Assembly (NCBI GenBank): GCA_964575455.1
Contig: CAZNRX010000003.1
Location: 1 to 64,000 of the forward strand
DNA: 64,000 nt
Direction of reading: 5' to 3'
Source of the DNA: SKLM01 sp964575455
GTDB taxonomy: Bacteria > Chloroflexota > Anaerolineae > B4-G1
Shown here: positions 42,654-50,217 of the stretch, in pieces
Layout of the letters: every line of letters begins with the position of its first letter
Position numbering within the stretch: position 1 is the stretch's first letter
Made by a program: the position numbers and the translations under genes
The notes under the pieces: model-generated
Database searches by the model: none
Told to the model about the DNA's origin: nothing
The model's input: the letters and a program-made list of their open reading frames with translations, nothing else

Positions 42654-43871
42654 TCAATCCTTATCCAACACCGACCTGTAGATCTTGAGCAGGTAGCGCC
42701 CGGACTGATCCCATGAGAAGCACCGACTGGCACGCTCGCGAAGCCTTCGACCAAGATTGCGGCGGCGAGTCGGTGCCTCCAGAAGGCTTCCGATGGCTTC
42801 GGCCAGGGCGGCTGGATCACCGACCGGTGCTGCGTAGGTTCCTAGGGGCCCCAGGTATTCCCGGCTGATCGGGGTGTCAAAAGCCACAGTTGGCAGTTCC
42901 ATCGCCATGTAGTTCAGGATCTTGCCCGCGCCTTCAGTGGTCGATAGCTTGGGTGCCACGGCGATATCGCCCAGCGCCAGGTGAGCCGGGGCCTCCTCAT
43001 AAGGCACTTTGCCCGTAAACGTCACGCGGTCGGCGACGCCCAGATCAGCTGCCATCTTCCGGTAGTGCCCCACGCTGGGAAAGCCCATGATCAGAAAGTG
43101 GAACGGTACATCTCGCTGCTTTAGGTGCCTTGCCGCCCGCAAGAGATGGGGCGTGCCCTGATAATCGGCCAGAAGCCCCAGATAGGCCACCACAGGGATG
43201 GATGACGCCCCAGCCCGATCGCCCGGGATGCCCAACGCAGCTCGACGCTTGTCCACGGTCTCCTGGGTCAGCATGTCGGAGCGAAAGAAATCCAGGCTGA
43301 CGCAGTCAGGCAGTGGATAGACGCGGTCATCGTTACAATCGAAGTCCTGTTCTATCAGATGGGCCGTCATCTGCGTGCTGGTCACAATGGCGTCGGGCAA
43401 ATGAACGATGCGCCATTCCAACAGTCGCGCCCAGCGATACCAGGGGCCGTCCGGATCAAGGAAATGATGGTCGACCATCTCGCTCGTCATGCTGCCCTGA
43501 AGATCGGCCACGAGCGGCAAGCCCTTGAGCCGGCTCAACACGTAGCCGATCAGCGTCCCTTCGTGCAGGTGCCCATGGACCAAATCGAAATCACGACGCA
43601 ACACTGTCTTGGTGCCGGTCCAAGTGAGAAAGCTGTCGAAGGCGATCTTGTGAAGCGAGGAGCCGACCTCGTAGTCAGAACGCCAGGGCGTTGGCCTGGT
43701 GCGTATGATTTCTAGATCAGGCAGGTCGCGCCCCAGATAGTAGGTGATGACCGTCACCCGGTGTCCCAGCCGTTGAAGCGCACGTGTCTCCTCCAGAATC
43801 CGCACGTGACAGCCGTAGTCCAAGAAGAAGGACGTGGGAGCGACCATCAGGATCCGGTATGATTCGGTCAA
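42654..43871 (-). CDS. GT4-family glycosyltransferase
   Basis: The protein has 405 residues. The N-terminal half starts RILMVAPTSFFLDYGCHVRILEE and has DFDLVHGHLHEGTL; the C-terminal half has VVAYLGLLADYQGTPHLL and VAPKLSTTEGAGKILNYMAMELP. The first Glu of the E-x7-E nucleotide-sugar motif is present while the second position is Asn/Tyr, a tolerated variant. It is a retaining GT-B enzyme acting on the inner membrane face and is followed 62 nt later by the export permease, so it probably builds the exported glycan. Sugar and acceptor are unknown. Confidence 0.85.
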   Translation of the reverse strand: MTESYRILMVAPTSFFLDYGCHVRILEETRALQRLGHRVTVITYYLGRDLPDLEIIRTRPTPWRSDYEVGSSLHKIAFDSFLTWTGTKTVLRRDFDLVHGHLHEGTLIGYVLSRLKGLPLVADLQGSMTSEMVDHHFLDPDGPWYRWARLLEWRIVHLPDAIVTSTQMTAHLIEQDFDCNDDRVYPLPDCVSLDFFRSDMLTQETVDKRRAALGIPGDRAGASSIPVVAYLGLLADYQGTPHLLRAARHLKQRDVPFHFLIMGFPSVGHYRKMAADLGVADRVTFTGKVPYEEAPAHLALGDIAVAPKLSTTEGAGKILNYMAMELPTVAFDTPISREYLGPLGTYAAPVGDPAALAEAIGSLLEAPTRRRNLGRRLRERASRCFSWDQSGRYLLKIYRSVLDKD

Positions 43872-43917
43872 GGTGTCTGGCTGGATCAGGCCTTCTCTGG
43901 CTGGGACAGGCTCGGGG

Positions 43918-45000
43918 CTACTTCTCCTCTGATTCGTCCCTGGAGCGAGGGTCCCCTCGCCAGAGACGAGATGCCAGATCGCCGAAGAGCATACGCCCCA
44001 GCTGCTTCGGGATGCCGTTTACCCCCGGGATGCCGTTTATCCCCGCTGCGCCGGGTCCGCTTCCCGTGTCAAGGGCGTCCCTGGTCCACATGCCCTTCTG
44101 TCGCTGCTTTATCCAGCGCGACCGACCCTCGGCAGCCTCGGCCAACGCTGCCTCCAGAGCGTCCTCGTCATCCTGAGCCAGCAGACGGCGCAGATGCACA
44201 AGCTCCTCAATGAGCGCATCAAGACGGTGGAGGATGTTCTCTCGGTTAAGGAAGAGCGATGGATGATGCGTGTAGATGTCATCGACAGCTTCCGTGGCGG
44301 TGGCGAAGCGGCGTCCGGCGAACTTCCGCATCTCCTCCCACCCGGGCGTGTCGACGGTGGCGCGGAGAAGCGCGACGGTCAGCAAGTCAGGCAGTCCTTC
44401 GATGCCTGCCAGTAGGCCGTCGTGTTCCTTCATGTCGATGAAGAAAGGGCTGGCTTCAACGGCGTAGGCCAGCCAGGAGCAGACGTCGACAGCCTCTCCT
44501 GATGCGCTGGATGAGGCGGTGAAGCAGTAGAGCGCTTCTCTCAGCAGATCTGGGCTGGCGTCGTCCAGGCCCTCCAGAACCTTCAGGCCGATGATCGCTG
44601 GGTTGGGGATGAGATGCCCCCCCACGAAGGAGACGTGCTCTGGGAGAAGCTCCTCCGCCCAGCGCAACACTGGTGCCTTGAGGCGTGCGGTGTCGGTGAC
44701 GACGGTCCCGTCCTCCAGGTGGGATGATATGGCGGCGAAGGTGCTCCTGATGTCGGCCAATGGCTGGGCGACGATGACCAGTCCCGCCCCTTCGCAGGCC
44801 GGCCCGGGCTTCCGCCGCACCTCGTCAAAGGCGCCTCGCACCTTCGCCAGATCGGCGACGGCCCGGTCGGCGTCGTAGCCGATAAGCTCGATGGACTCTT
44901 CGCGCTTCTGCAGCGCAAAAGCGATAGACGCGCTGATAAGATCAATGCCGATGATCGCAATTCGGTTCGACGCAGTCACCTGGTTAGAACTCATCGTCAC
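43918..45000 (-). CDS. TyrA-like prephenate dehydrogenase homologue with degenerate NAD motif
   Basis: The protein has 360 residues. The layout is that of prephenate/arogenate dehydrogenase: an N-terminal Rossmann domain, VVTDTARLKAPVL (normally VTDVGSVK), FVGGHLIPNP (normally GGHPMAG), and a helical C-terminal half. The glycine loop reads GIDLISAS (residues 18-25) where active enzymes have GxGLIGGS, so two of three glycines are replaced, while the Asp ending beta-2 (GYDAD) is kept. NAD binding may be altered and the catalytic role is doubtful. The tail GINGIPGVNGIPKQ comes from a short tandem DNA repeat (44008-44045), and VTASNR near the start comes from the 18-bp repeat. Confidence 0.65.
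   Translation of the reverse strand: MTMSSNQVTASNRIAIIGIDLISASIAFALQKREESIELIGYDADRAVADLAKVRGAFDEVRRKPGPACEGAGLVIVAQPLADIRSTFAAISSHLEDGTVVTDTARLKAPVLRWAEELLPEHVSFVGGHLIPNPAIIGLKVLEGLDDASPDLLREALYCFTASSSASGEAVDVCSWLAYAVEASPFFIDMKEHDGLLAGIEGLPDLLTVALLRATVDTPGWEEMRKFAGRRFATATEAVDDIYTHHPSLFLNRENILHRLDALIEELVHLRRLLAQDDEDALEAALAEAAEGRSRWIKQRQKGMWTRDALDTGSGPGAAGINGIPGVNGIPKQLGRMLFGDLASRLWRGDPRSRDESEEK
44008..44045. repeat. Tandem GGGATGCCGTTTA repeat in the TyrA-like gene
   Basis: Two copies of GGGATGCCGTTTAyCCCC follow each other and encode GINGIPGVNGIP. They resemble the repeat in priA at 40487-40545. Confidence 0.5.
44964..44980. repeat. 18-bp dispersed repeat, copy in TyrA-like gene
   Basis: GGTTCGACGCAGTCACC. 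It encodes QVTASN at the N-terminus. Confidence 0.5.
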
Positions 45001-45023
45001 ACTTCCTTTGATTGTACAAGATC

Positions 45024-45050
45024 TTCAGCCCTTCAGCCCTACGCCCTAGT
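45024..45050. repeat. Seven/eight-nucleotide microrepeat (copy 4)
   Basis: CTTCAGCC twice, then CTACGCC and CTAGTTG, at the junction of the HD-domain gene and the TyrA-like gene. Confidence 0.35.
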
Positions 45051-45642
45051 TGACGCTATCGGCTGCTCGCAGCGCCGCCAGAAAGCGATCCTGTTCCGCC
45101 CGGCAGGTCTCGGGCCACTGCTGGTTCGACGCGGTCACCTCGTGCTGCCGGATCAGCGCGACAGTCAGTGTCGAGCATCCGGCCTTCTCGGCCCAGCGCG
45201 CGCCGATCTCGGCGTGCCTGGCATACGTGACGAGCTTGACGTGGGTGGCGTAGGGCGAGTTTCCGTGCTTGCCGACGGGGGCGTCCTTCTGGCTTTCGCT
45301 TCCATGCCAAAGCAGGCTTTCCAACGCCCTCGGTGCGAAGCGCTGTGCCAGCACGAAGAGGCCACGCTGCCATGGGTGAGCCTGAGCAGCGGCCTTGCCC
45401 ACGTCGTGCAGCAATGCGGCCGTCAGGAGGTCCTCGTCGGTATATCCTCTTTCGACGAGCGTCTCATATACGGCCAGCGCATGGCGCTGATCCTGCGGCG
45501 CCTGTTGGACGAACAGCGCCCGCGCCTCTGGCGACAAAATCCCTGCTGCTCTCCTAAGCCTCTGTTCCGAAATCGCGTGCTGGGCGGTCAGCGCCTGCAG
45601 GAATTGTCCGACACGGTAGCGAACAGCTTTTGCGAATTCCAC
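45046..45642 (-). CDS. HD-domain phosphohydrolase-like protein
   Basis: The protein has 198 residues. HALAVYETL (His54) and TAALLHDVGK (His79-Asp80) are the metal-binding His and HD pair of the HD superfamily, and a later His in IRQHEVTAS may complete the set. It is probably a nucleotide or phosphate-ester hydrolase; no second domain is present. The start is GTG at 45642. A copy of the 18-bp repeat encodes EVTASNQ near the C-terminus. It follows the M50 peptidase gene by 14 nt and may share its promoter at 46375. Confidence 0.75.
   Translation of the reverse strand: MEFAKAVRYRVGQFLQALTAQHAISEQRLRRAAGILSPEARALFVQQAPQDQRHALAVYETLVERGYTDEDLLTAALLHDVGKAAAQAHPWQRGLFVLAQRFAPRALESLLWHGSESQKDAPVGKHGNSPYATHVKLVTYARHAEIGARWAEKAGCSTLTVALIRQHEVTASNQQWPETCRAEQDRFLAALRAADSVN
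45123..45139. repeat. 18-bp dispersed repeat, copy in HD-domain gene
   Basis: GGTTCGACGCGGTCACC. It encodes EVTASN, nearly the same peptide as in the adjacent TyrA-like gene. Confidence 0.5.
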
Positions 45643-45656
45643 CTACTCCTGACCTG

Positions 45657-46295
45657 TCAGTACACACCCAGTGCTCGGAACATGAAGTTTCTCAGAGGGC
45701 TTGTGATCATGCCAATGACGCCCAGCCTGGACAGAAGATACAGGACTAGCATCAGGCCAGGCCCACCAAACCGTTCCAGCTGGTCCAGCTTGGCCGCCCA
45801 CTCCCTCGGCAGCAGCCACGCCAGGACCCGAGAGCCATCCAGAGGCGGGAACGGAATCAGATTGAAGATCATCAAGCTCAGGTTGATGCTGATGAGGTAC
45901 ATCAGGATGCGCGGCAGGCTGATCAACGACGCTCCCCAGGTTGGGGGCAACCATTCGAGTCGAAAGGGAATCGCGGCCACCATAGCCAGTATCAGGTTCG
46001 AGAGCGGGCCGGCGATGCTCACCAGCGCGCGACTCCTCCGCATGTCCCCGCGCAAATGGTAAGGTCTGATCGGCACGGGTTTGCCCCACCCAAAGCCGAA
46101 GATCACTAACGAGAGCGCACCGATCGGATCCAGGTGGGCCAGCGGGTTGATGGTGAGCCGTCCCTGCCGGGTGGCCGTGTCATCGCCCAGTTGGAGGGCT
46201 GCCCAGGCGTGTGCCCATTCGTGAAAGGGCATGCCGGTCAGAAAGAGAACAGCCAACGCGACGAGCCGGCTTGGATCAAAGAGAGTCTGCGGCAA
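45657..46295 (-). CDS. M50 (site-2-protease-like) membrane metallopeptidase
   Basis: The protein has 212 residues. MPFHEWAHAW contains the zinc motif His25-Glu26-x-x-His29 in the first membrane segment. NLIPFPPLDGSRV (third ligand Asp153) is the second M50 motif. There are five to six hydrophobic segments and no PDZ domain. This small type is common in bacteria; it cuts transmembrane substrates inside the membrane, but the target is unknown. The start is a TTG at 46295 with GAGGTGG about 8 nt upstream. Confidence 0.85.
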   Translation of the reverse strand: MPQTLFDPSRLVALAVLFLTGMPFHEWAHAWAALQLGDDTATRQGRLTINPLAHLDPIGALSLVIFGFGWGKPVPIRPYHLRGDMRRSRALVSIAGPLSNLILAMVAAIPFRLEWLPPTWGASLISLPRILMYLISINLSLMIFNLIPFPPLDGSRVLAWLLPREWAAKLDQLERFGGPGLMLVLYLLSRLGVIGMITSPLRNFMFRALGVY

Positions 46296-46374
46296 CGTAT
46301 TCCACCTCTTCTAGCTGTATGGGCAGACCAGGCCTCCATTGCCCGGCCATGCCCTTCGATCTCAACACAAGTGA

Positions 46375-46404
46375 ATTATAACACGCCTGGACGAACGGAG
46401 CGAA
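46375..46404 (-). promoter_or_regulatory. Possible promoter for M50/HD genes
   Basis: On the - strand TTCGCT (46404-46399), an 18-nt spacer and a perfect TATAAT (46380-46375), about 80 nt before the M50 start. The -35 is weak. Confidence 0.4.
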
Positions 46405-46416
46405 TGAAGGTGCGTT

Positions 46417-47901
46417 TCACCTGTCGCCGGTGCGACGCACCTCTTTCAGCTCCGTGGCCGCAGTGGCCAGCCCCACCACCAGCCAGAAGAGCGTGACCGA
46501 GTGATGGAAGTCGAGGTTGAAGAAATAGTGATCGAAGACGCCGCCTGTCAGCGCCCCCACGAGCCCAGCGTGCAGCCCCCACCACAGTGGCTCCAGACCC
46601 CCGTTGCGCGTGGCCTCCTGACCACGCGCTGTGCGCCAGAAGCGGACGAAGATCACCCCCATCACCACGAGGAAGCCCGTTAGCCCCACCAATCCCATCT
46701 CCTCGGCGATCAGGAGATAGAGGTTGGCGACGCCGATGTAAGTGTCGATATCTGGGGAACCGGCAAAGCCAACGCCCAGCAGCGGGTAACGTCGGACCAG
46801 AATCAGGGCATCCTTGTACTCACCCATACGCATCTGGGTTGCCAGATCCTCGACTAGGAACCCCTCGATGAAATGCGATAAGAGGGCCTGTGTTTGCGGG
46901 AGGAGGAGCATCAGCGCCAGGGCGCCCGCCAGGACGACCCAGAGCTTGCGATAGCGCAGTGTGGCCAGTAGGATCAATGCGGCCCCCAGACCCACCATCG
47001 AGCCACGGCTCATCGTAAGCCCAAGGCAGAGCGCCATCACGCCCAGCATCGGCACCAGGTAGCGACGGGGGATGATGGGCCGGCGGACGAAGAGCTGCGG
47101 CACGCTGATGGCCAGCGTCACGTTGAGCAGGCTCCCCAGCACGTTGGGGTCGACCGACGTGGACGTGGCTCGCATCGGCAGCTCGGGGTTGTCTCGGATG
47201 TAGCGCAGGACCCCGGGGCCGGTGGGGTAGCCGATCCGTCCCAGGGCCGACAGCGCACGGATGACGACGTCGGAGGAGATCTGATCGCCGACGACGTAGA
47301 GGCCTACCCCCAGCGCAGCGGAGGCGGAGGCCCCGATAATCAGGGCGCGCACGACGCGCCGCAGCCGTCCCTCCTCCTGTACGGTGTTGACCACGAGAAA
47401 GAACAGCGCGATGCTGAGCATCATCTCGGCGAAACGACGGATGTAGGTCTGCAGGAATCCGAGGACCAGCGGGACGTGCCCCAGCCCAAAGACGAAGGAT
47501 CCCACGGCCAACAGCATGAACACGATGACGGGCAATCCTAGGGGGGTGGCGACGAACGTGTCCTGGACGCCGCCCGCGATCTGGAGCAGCCAGACCAGGA
47601 AGAGCGCCCCCAGTGCCGCGTCGAGGAGGGTGGGGGTGAAACCGAGATCGAAGGGAAACGAGGCGAAGGGCAGCAGGCAGACGATGCCGATGACGGCCCA
47701 ATAGGCCGCTTCGATGTCCTGCAGCATCCACACACCCAGGAACAGCCCCGCCACCCCCGCTCCGGTGATGAGCGGCCCCAGCTCAGACAGCAGGAAGCCG
47801 ACCACGACCGCCAGCACCGCACACAGCACCAACGTCGCCAGGGCGGAGAGCCAGCGGTAGCGGGATGTGAAAATGCGGTAGAGCCAGTCTTGACTCGTCA
47901 T
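46417..47901 (-). CDS. O-antigen ligase/polymerase-like (Wzy_C) membrane protein
   Basis: The protein has 494 residues and about 12 hydrophobic segments. The large loop ending DNPELPMRATSTSVDPNVLGSLLN and the later MSRGSMVGLGAALILL fit the O-antigen ligase (Wzy_C) family, where the loop Arg and the small segment after it take part in glycan transfer. It transfers or polymerises a lipid-linked glycan outside the membrane. It begins 13 nt after the end of the modular GT-C array, so it is probably the last step of the same pathway. Confidence 0.8.
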   Translation of the reverse strand: MTSQDWLYRIFTSRYRWLSALATLVLCAVLAVVVGFLLSELGPLITGAGVAGLFLGVWMLQDIEAAYWAVIGIVCLLPFASFPFDLGFTPTLLDAALGALFLVWLLQIAGGVQDTFVATPLGLPVIVFMLLAVGSFVFGLGHVPLVLGFLQTYIRRFAEMMLSIALFFLVVNTVQEEGRLRRVVRALIIGASASAALGVGLYVVGDQISSDVVIRALSALGRIGYPTGPGVLRYIRDNPELPMRATSTSVDPNVLGSLLNVTLAISVPQLFVRRPIIPRRYLVPMLGVMALCLGLTMSRGSMVGLGAALILLATLRYRKLWVVLAGALALMLLLPQTQALLSHFIEGFLVEDLATQMRMGEYKDALILVRRYPLLGVGFAGSPDIDTYIGVANLYLLIAEEMGLVGLTGFLVVMGVIFVRFWRTARGQEATRNGGLEPLWWGLHAGLVGALTGGVFDHYFFNLDFHHSVTLFWLVVGLATAATELKEVRRTGDR

Positions 47902-47910
47902 TTGGTCTAC

Positions 47911-47938
47911 GTCCTACTCCTTACTCCCTGCTCCCGCC
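47911..47938. repeat. Heptanucleotide microrepeat (copy 5)
   Basis: Units TCCTACT, CCTTACT, CCCTGCT, CCCGCC, at the junction of the O-antigen-ligase-like gene and the first GT-C gene. Confidence 0.45.
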
Positions 47939-50217
47939 GTTGTCAAAGGGATCTCGATGCTGGTCCCCGCGTCATCAGAGCGTGGGAGTCGTTCCATGGT
48001 GTCCAGACGGTACATCCCCACCGCGATGCGATACGGGCCGACCGGTAGATCGGTCGGCAGTGCTATCGAATGTGGATCGGAGATCATCTCACCGGCCGCC
48101 CACAGCGAGGTGGGATAGTCGCCCGACAGCGGGGGGCCATCCCCCTGGGCTACCGGTTCAGGACCCTGTCCCAGCAGGTGGACGAAGACCTGGTAGTCCC
48201 TGGAGGGCGCTGCCTGCGCCTGCCAATGCAGGGTCACGGTGAAGGTCTCGCCGGGGCTCACCTCGGCCGGCGCCAGATCGTACCCACGCATCGTTACCCC
48301 ATCGGCCAACTCTACGTTCAACGGATGATCGATATCAGGCATCGACGCAGGCGGAGCCAGTTTCGCTTCCCCGACCTGCACTGTGCCGAGGGTCTGTTCG
48401 GCCTCGGGGTCGTACAGGCCGATCTCGACGCGCAGCCGGCTCGGCGCCCGAGCGTCCTCTGCGACCGGGATGCGATACGGATCGCGCCACACCTCGCCCG
48501 ACTGCCAGAGGTCCGTCGGCACCATCCCACAGGCAGGGCGCCGGTTGATCTCTCCTACAAGCTCGTGGTCCCGCCCCAACAGGTGAGCGAAGCTAACGTA
48601 ATCTCCTCCGTCAGGGGCGACTGCTTGCCAGTAGACGACAAGCTCGACAGAGGCGTCAGTGTCGCCGGGCCGTACGGTCTGTTCCTCAAGCTCCCAACCC
48701 ACGACGCGGGCCACTTCTCCTATGCGCACGGGCTCGATCCGGGCGCTCTCCGGCACGTCGGAGAGCCTCAGGTCCTCAGGCTGCGCGTAGGCGGGAAGGA
48801 TCGACGTGAAGGGGAGCATCGCGGCGATGGCAAGCACGATCAAGCCGACGCCAAGGCTCAGCGCAGGGCGATGCTTCGCTGGCACCCATTGGTGCAATCC
48901 AACCATCAGCAGCGCGCTGATGCCACCGATGTTGGGAAACATAAAACGGCCCTGGAAGGAGTAGAAGATCCACGTCCAGCGCAGGACGGAGACGAAAAGG
49001 ATCGCTCCCCAAAGCGCCGGGATCCACCAGAGCGACGGCTGAGAAGGTGCTTTGCACGTACCAAGCGAGCAAAGCGAAGCCTTAGTGCGAAGCATCTGGA
49101 GCAGACGCCTGAGCTCACCGCTTCGCACCACCCAGATCCCGAAGCCGATCAACCCGGCCAGTGAAAGCACGTCGAAGAGGCGATAGACCCACGTTGGCGC
49201 CATCACGTTCACCGCGCCAAAGAGCCCCCAATAGGTCCAGCGAAAGGTGACGAACTCCTCTACCCAGTCCCGCAGCGAGGGGAACCCCGCGCGCCTCCCT
49301 TGGATCTCTATGAAGGCGTTCAACCCGGTCAGATCGCCGTAGAGCCTCAAGTTGCGGGCGAACCACCAACCACTCATCAGGGCGGCAACCGCCACGATGA
49401 CGATCAAGCCCACGACGAGTGGGCGCCAACTCCACCGGCGGTAGCTGATCCAGGCGAGAAGGACGGGAAGCAGCATCAGGGCCGTCAGGGCGCTCAGTTT
49501 GGTCAACAGGAAGAGGCCCATGGTCAGTCCAACCAGCCCGTAGCGCCAGAGGGGGAGGCGCTCCTGGAGCCCATCACGCGCCAGGCGCAGGAACACCAGC
49601 AGGTTGAGACAGCCGGCGAAGGTCGTCATAGCATCGTTGTTGACCGAGGCGTTGACGAAGATGAACATCGGGTTGAAAGCCGTAAGGGCCATGGCACCCA
49701 GCGTCAGGGCAGGCCGGTCGGGAAACACCTCACGGACAGCGAGATAGGTCAACACGACCGAGCCGGCACCTATGACCACCGTGATCAGGCGACACAGGTG
49801 GACGGCCAGCACGGCGCCATCCCAGGGATACGCTTCTCGCTCTGGACGGTGGATGATGAGGTTCTTGTTGCACACCTGCCCGGGGTTGCCGATGAAGGCG
49901 TGCCAGTTCACCCGACGCAGGTCGGATAGGTCCGAGGTATCTATCCAGGACGTCGCCGCGGCCAATAGGATGTAGTACGTGGGAGGCTGTCCGCCGTCCT
50001 GCAGCCAGGGACACTTCGAGGGTGTCTCCAGACACGTCGGGGGGTCGAGCACGGGCAGGTCGTGGTGCGTCTGCACGTACTGGACGTATGGATAGTGCTT
50101 GAACTCGTCGGAGGCCTCCAACACCGGCGTGGCGAGGCTGTAGATAACGCCCATGATGAGGTAGAGAGCGACGATCAACGCCAACCATGCTCGGTTCGAG
50201 AGTCTCAGTCGATTCAT
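47914..50217 (-). CDS. Modular GT-C glycosyltransferase (array member 1)
   Basis: ATG at 50217 gives about 767 residues and overlaps the stop of member 2 by ATGA; a longer frame to 50352 is not needed. The N-terminal GT-C membrane domain has the acidic loop motif EASDEF (Asp37, Glu38), the likely catalytic Asp of PMT/ArnT-like enzymes, and about ten hydrophobic segments. GQPPTYYI corresponds to the family's PPLYY. Two exported beta-sandwich domains follow, each with GYDL or VGWEL at the start, a WQA strand, FVHL or FAHL, a Trp-x-x-GE strand and VGMY or IGLY at the end. It would use a polyprenyl-linked sugar to modify a glycan or protein outside the membrane. The stretch TKASLCSLGTCKAPSQPS may be a repeat-derived insert. 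Confidence 0.8.
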   Translation of the reverse strand: MNRLRLSNRAWLALIVALYLIMGVIYSLATPVLEASDEFKHYPYVQYVQTHHDLPVLDPPTCLETPSKCPWLQDGGQPPTYYILLAAATSWIDTSDLSDLRRVNWHAFIGNPGQVCNKNLIIHRPEREAYPWDGAVLAVHLCRLITVVIGAGSVVLTYLAVREVFPDRPALTLGAMALTAFNPMFIFVNASVNNDAMTTFAGCLNLLVFLRLARDGLQERLPLWRYGLVGLTMGLFLLTKLSALTALMLLPVLLAWISYRRWSWRPLVVGLIVIVAVAALMSGWWFARNLRLYGDLTGLNAFIEIQGRRAGFPSLRDWVEEFVTFRWTYWGLFGAVNVMAPTWVYRLFDVLSLAGLIGFGIWVVRSGELRRLLQMLRTKASLCSLGTCKAPSQPSLWWIPALWGAILFVSVLRWTWIFYSFQGRFMFPNIGGISALLMVGLHQWVPAKHRPALSLGVGLIVLAIAAMLPFTSILPAYAQPEDLRLSDVPESARIEPVRIGEVARVVGWELEEQTVRPGDTDASVELVVYWQAVAPDGGDYVSFAHLLGRDHELVGEINRRPACGMVPTDLWQSGEVWRDPYRIPVAEDARAPSRLRVEIGLYDPEAEQTLGTVQVGEAKLAPPASMPDIDHPLNVELADGVTMRGYDLAPAEVSPGETFTVTLHWQAQAAPSRDYQVFVHLLGQGPEPVAQGDGPPLSGDYPTSLWAAGEMISDPHSIALPTDLPVGPYRIAVGMYRLDTMERLPRSDDAGTSIEIPLTTAGAGSKE

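Noticed and set aside
36874..45139. CRISPR array suggested by the repeated 18-bp units
   Set aside because: Spacing between units is irregular (hundreds to thousands of bases), orientation varies and most copies are inside genes. No cas genes are present.
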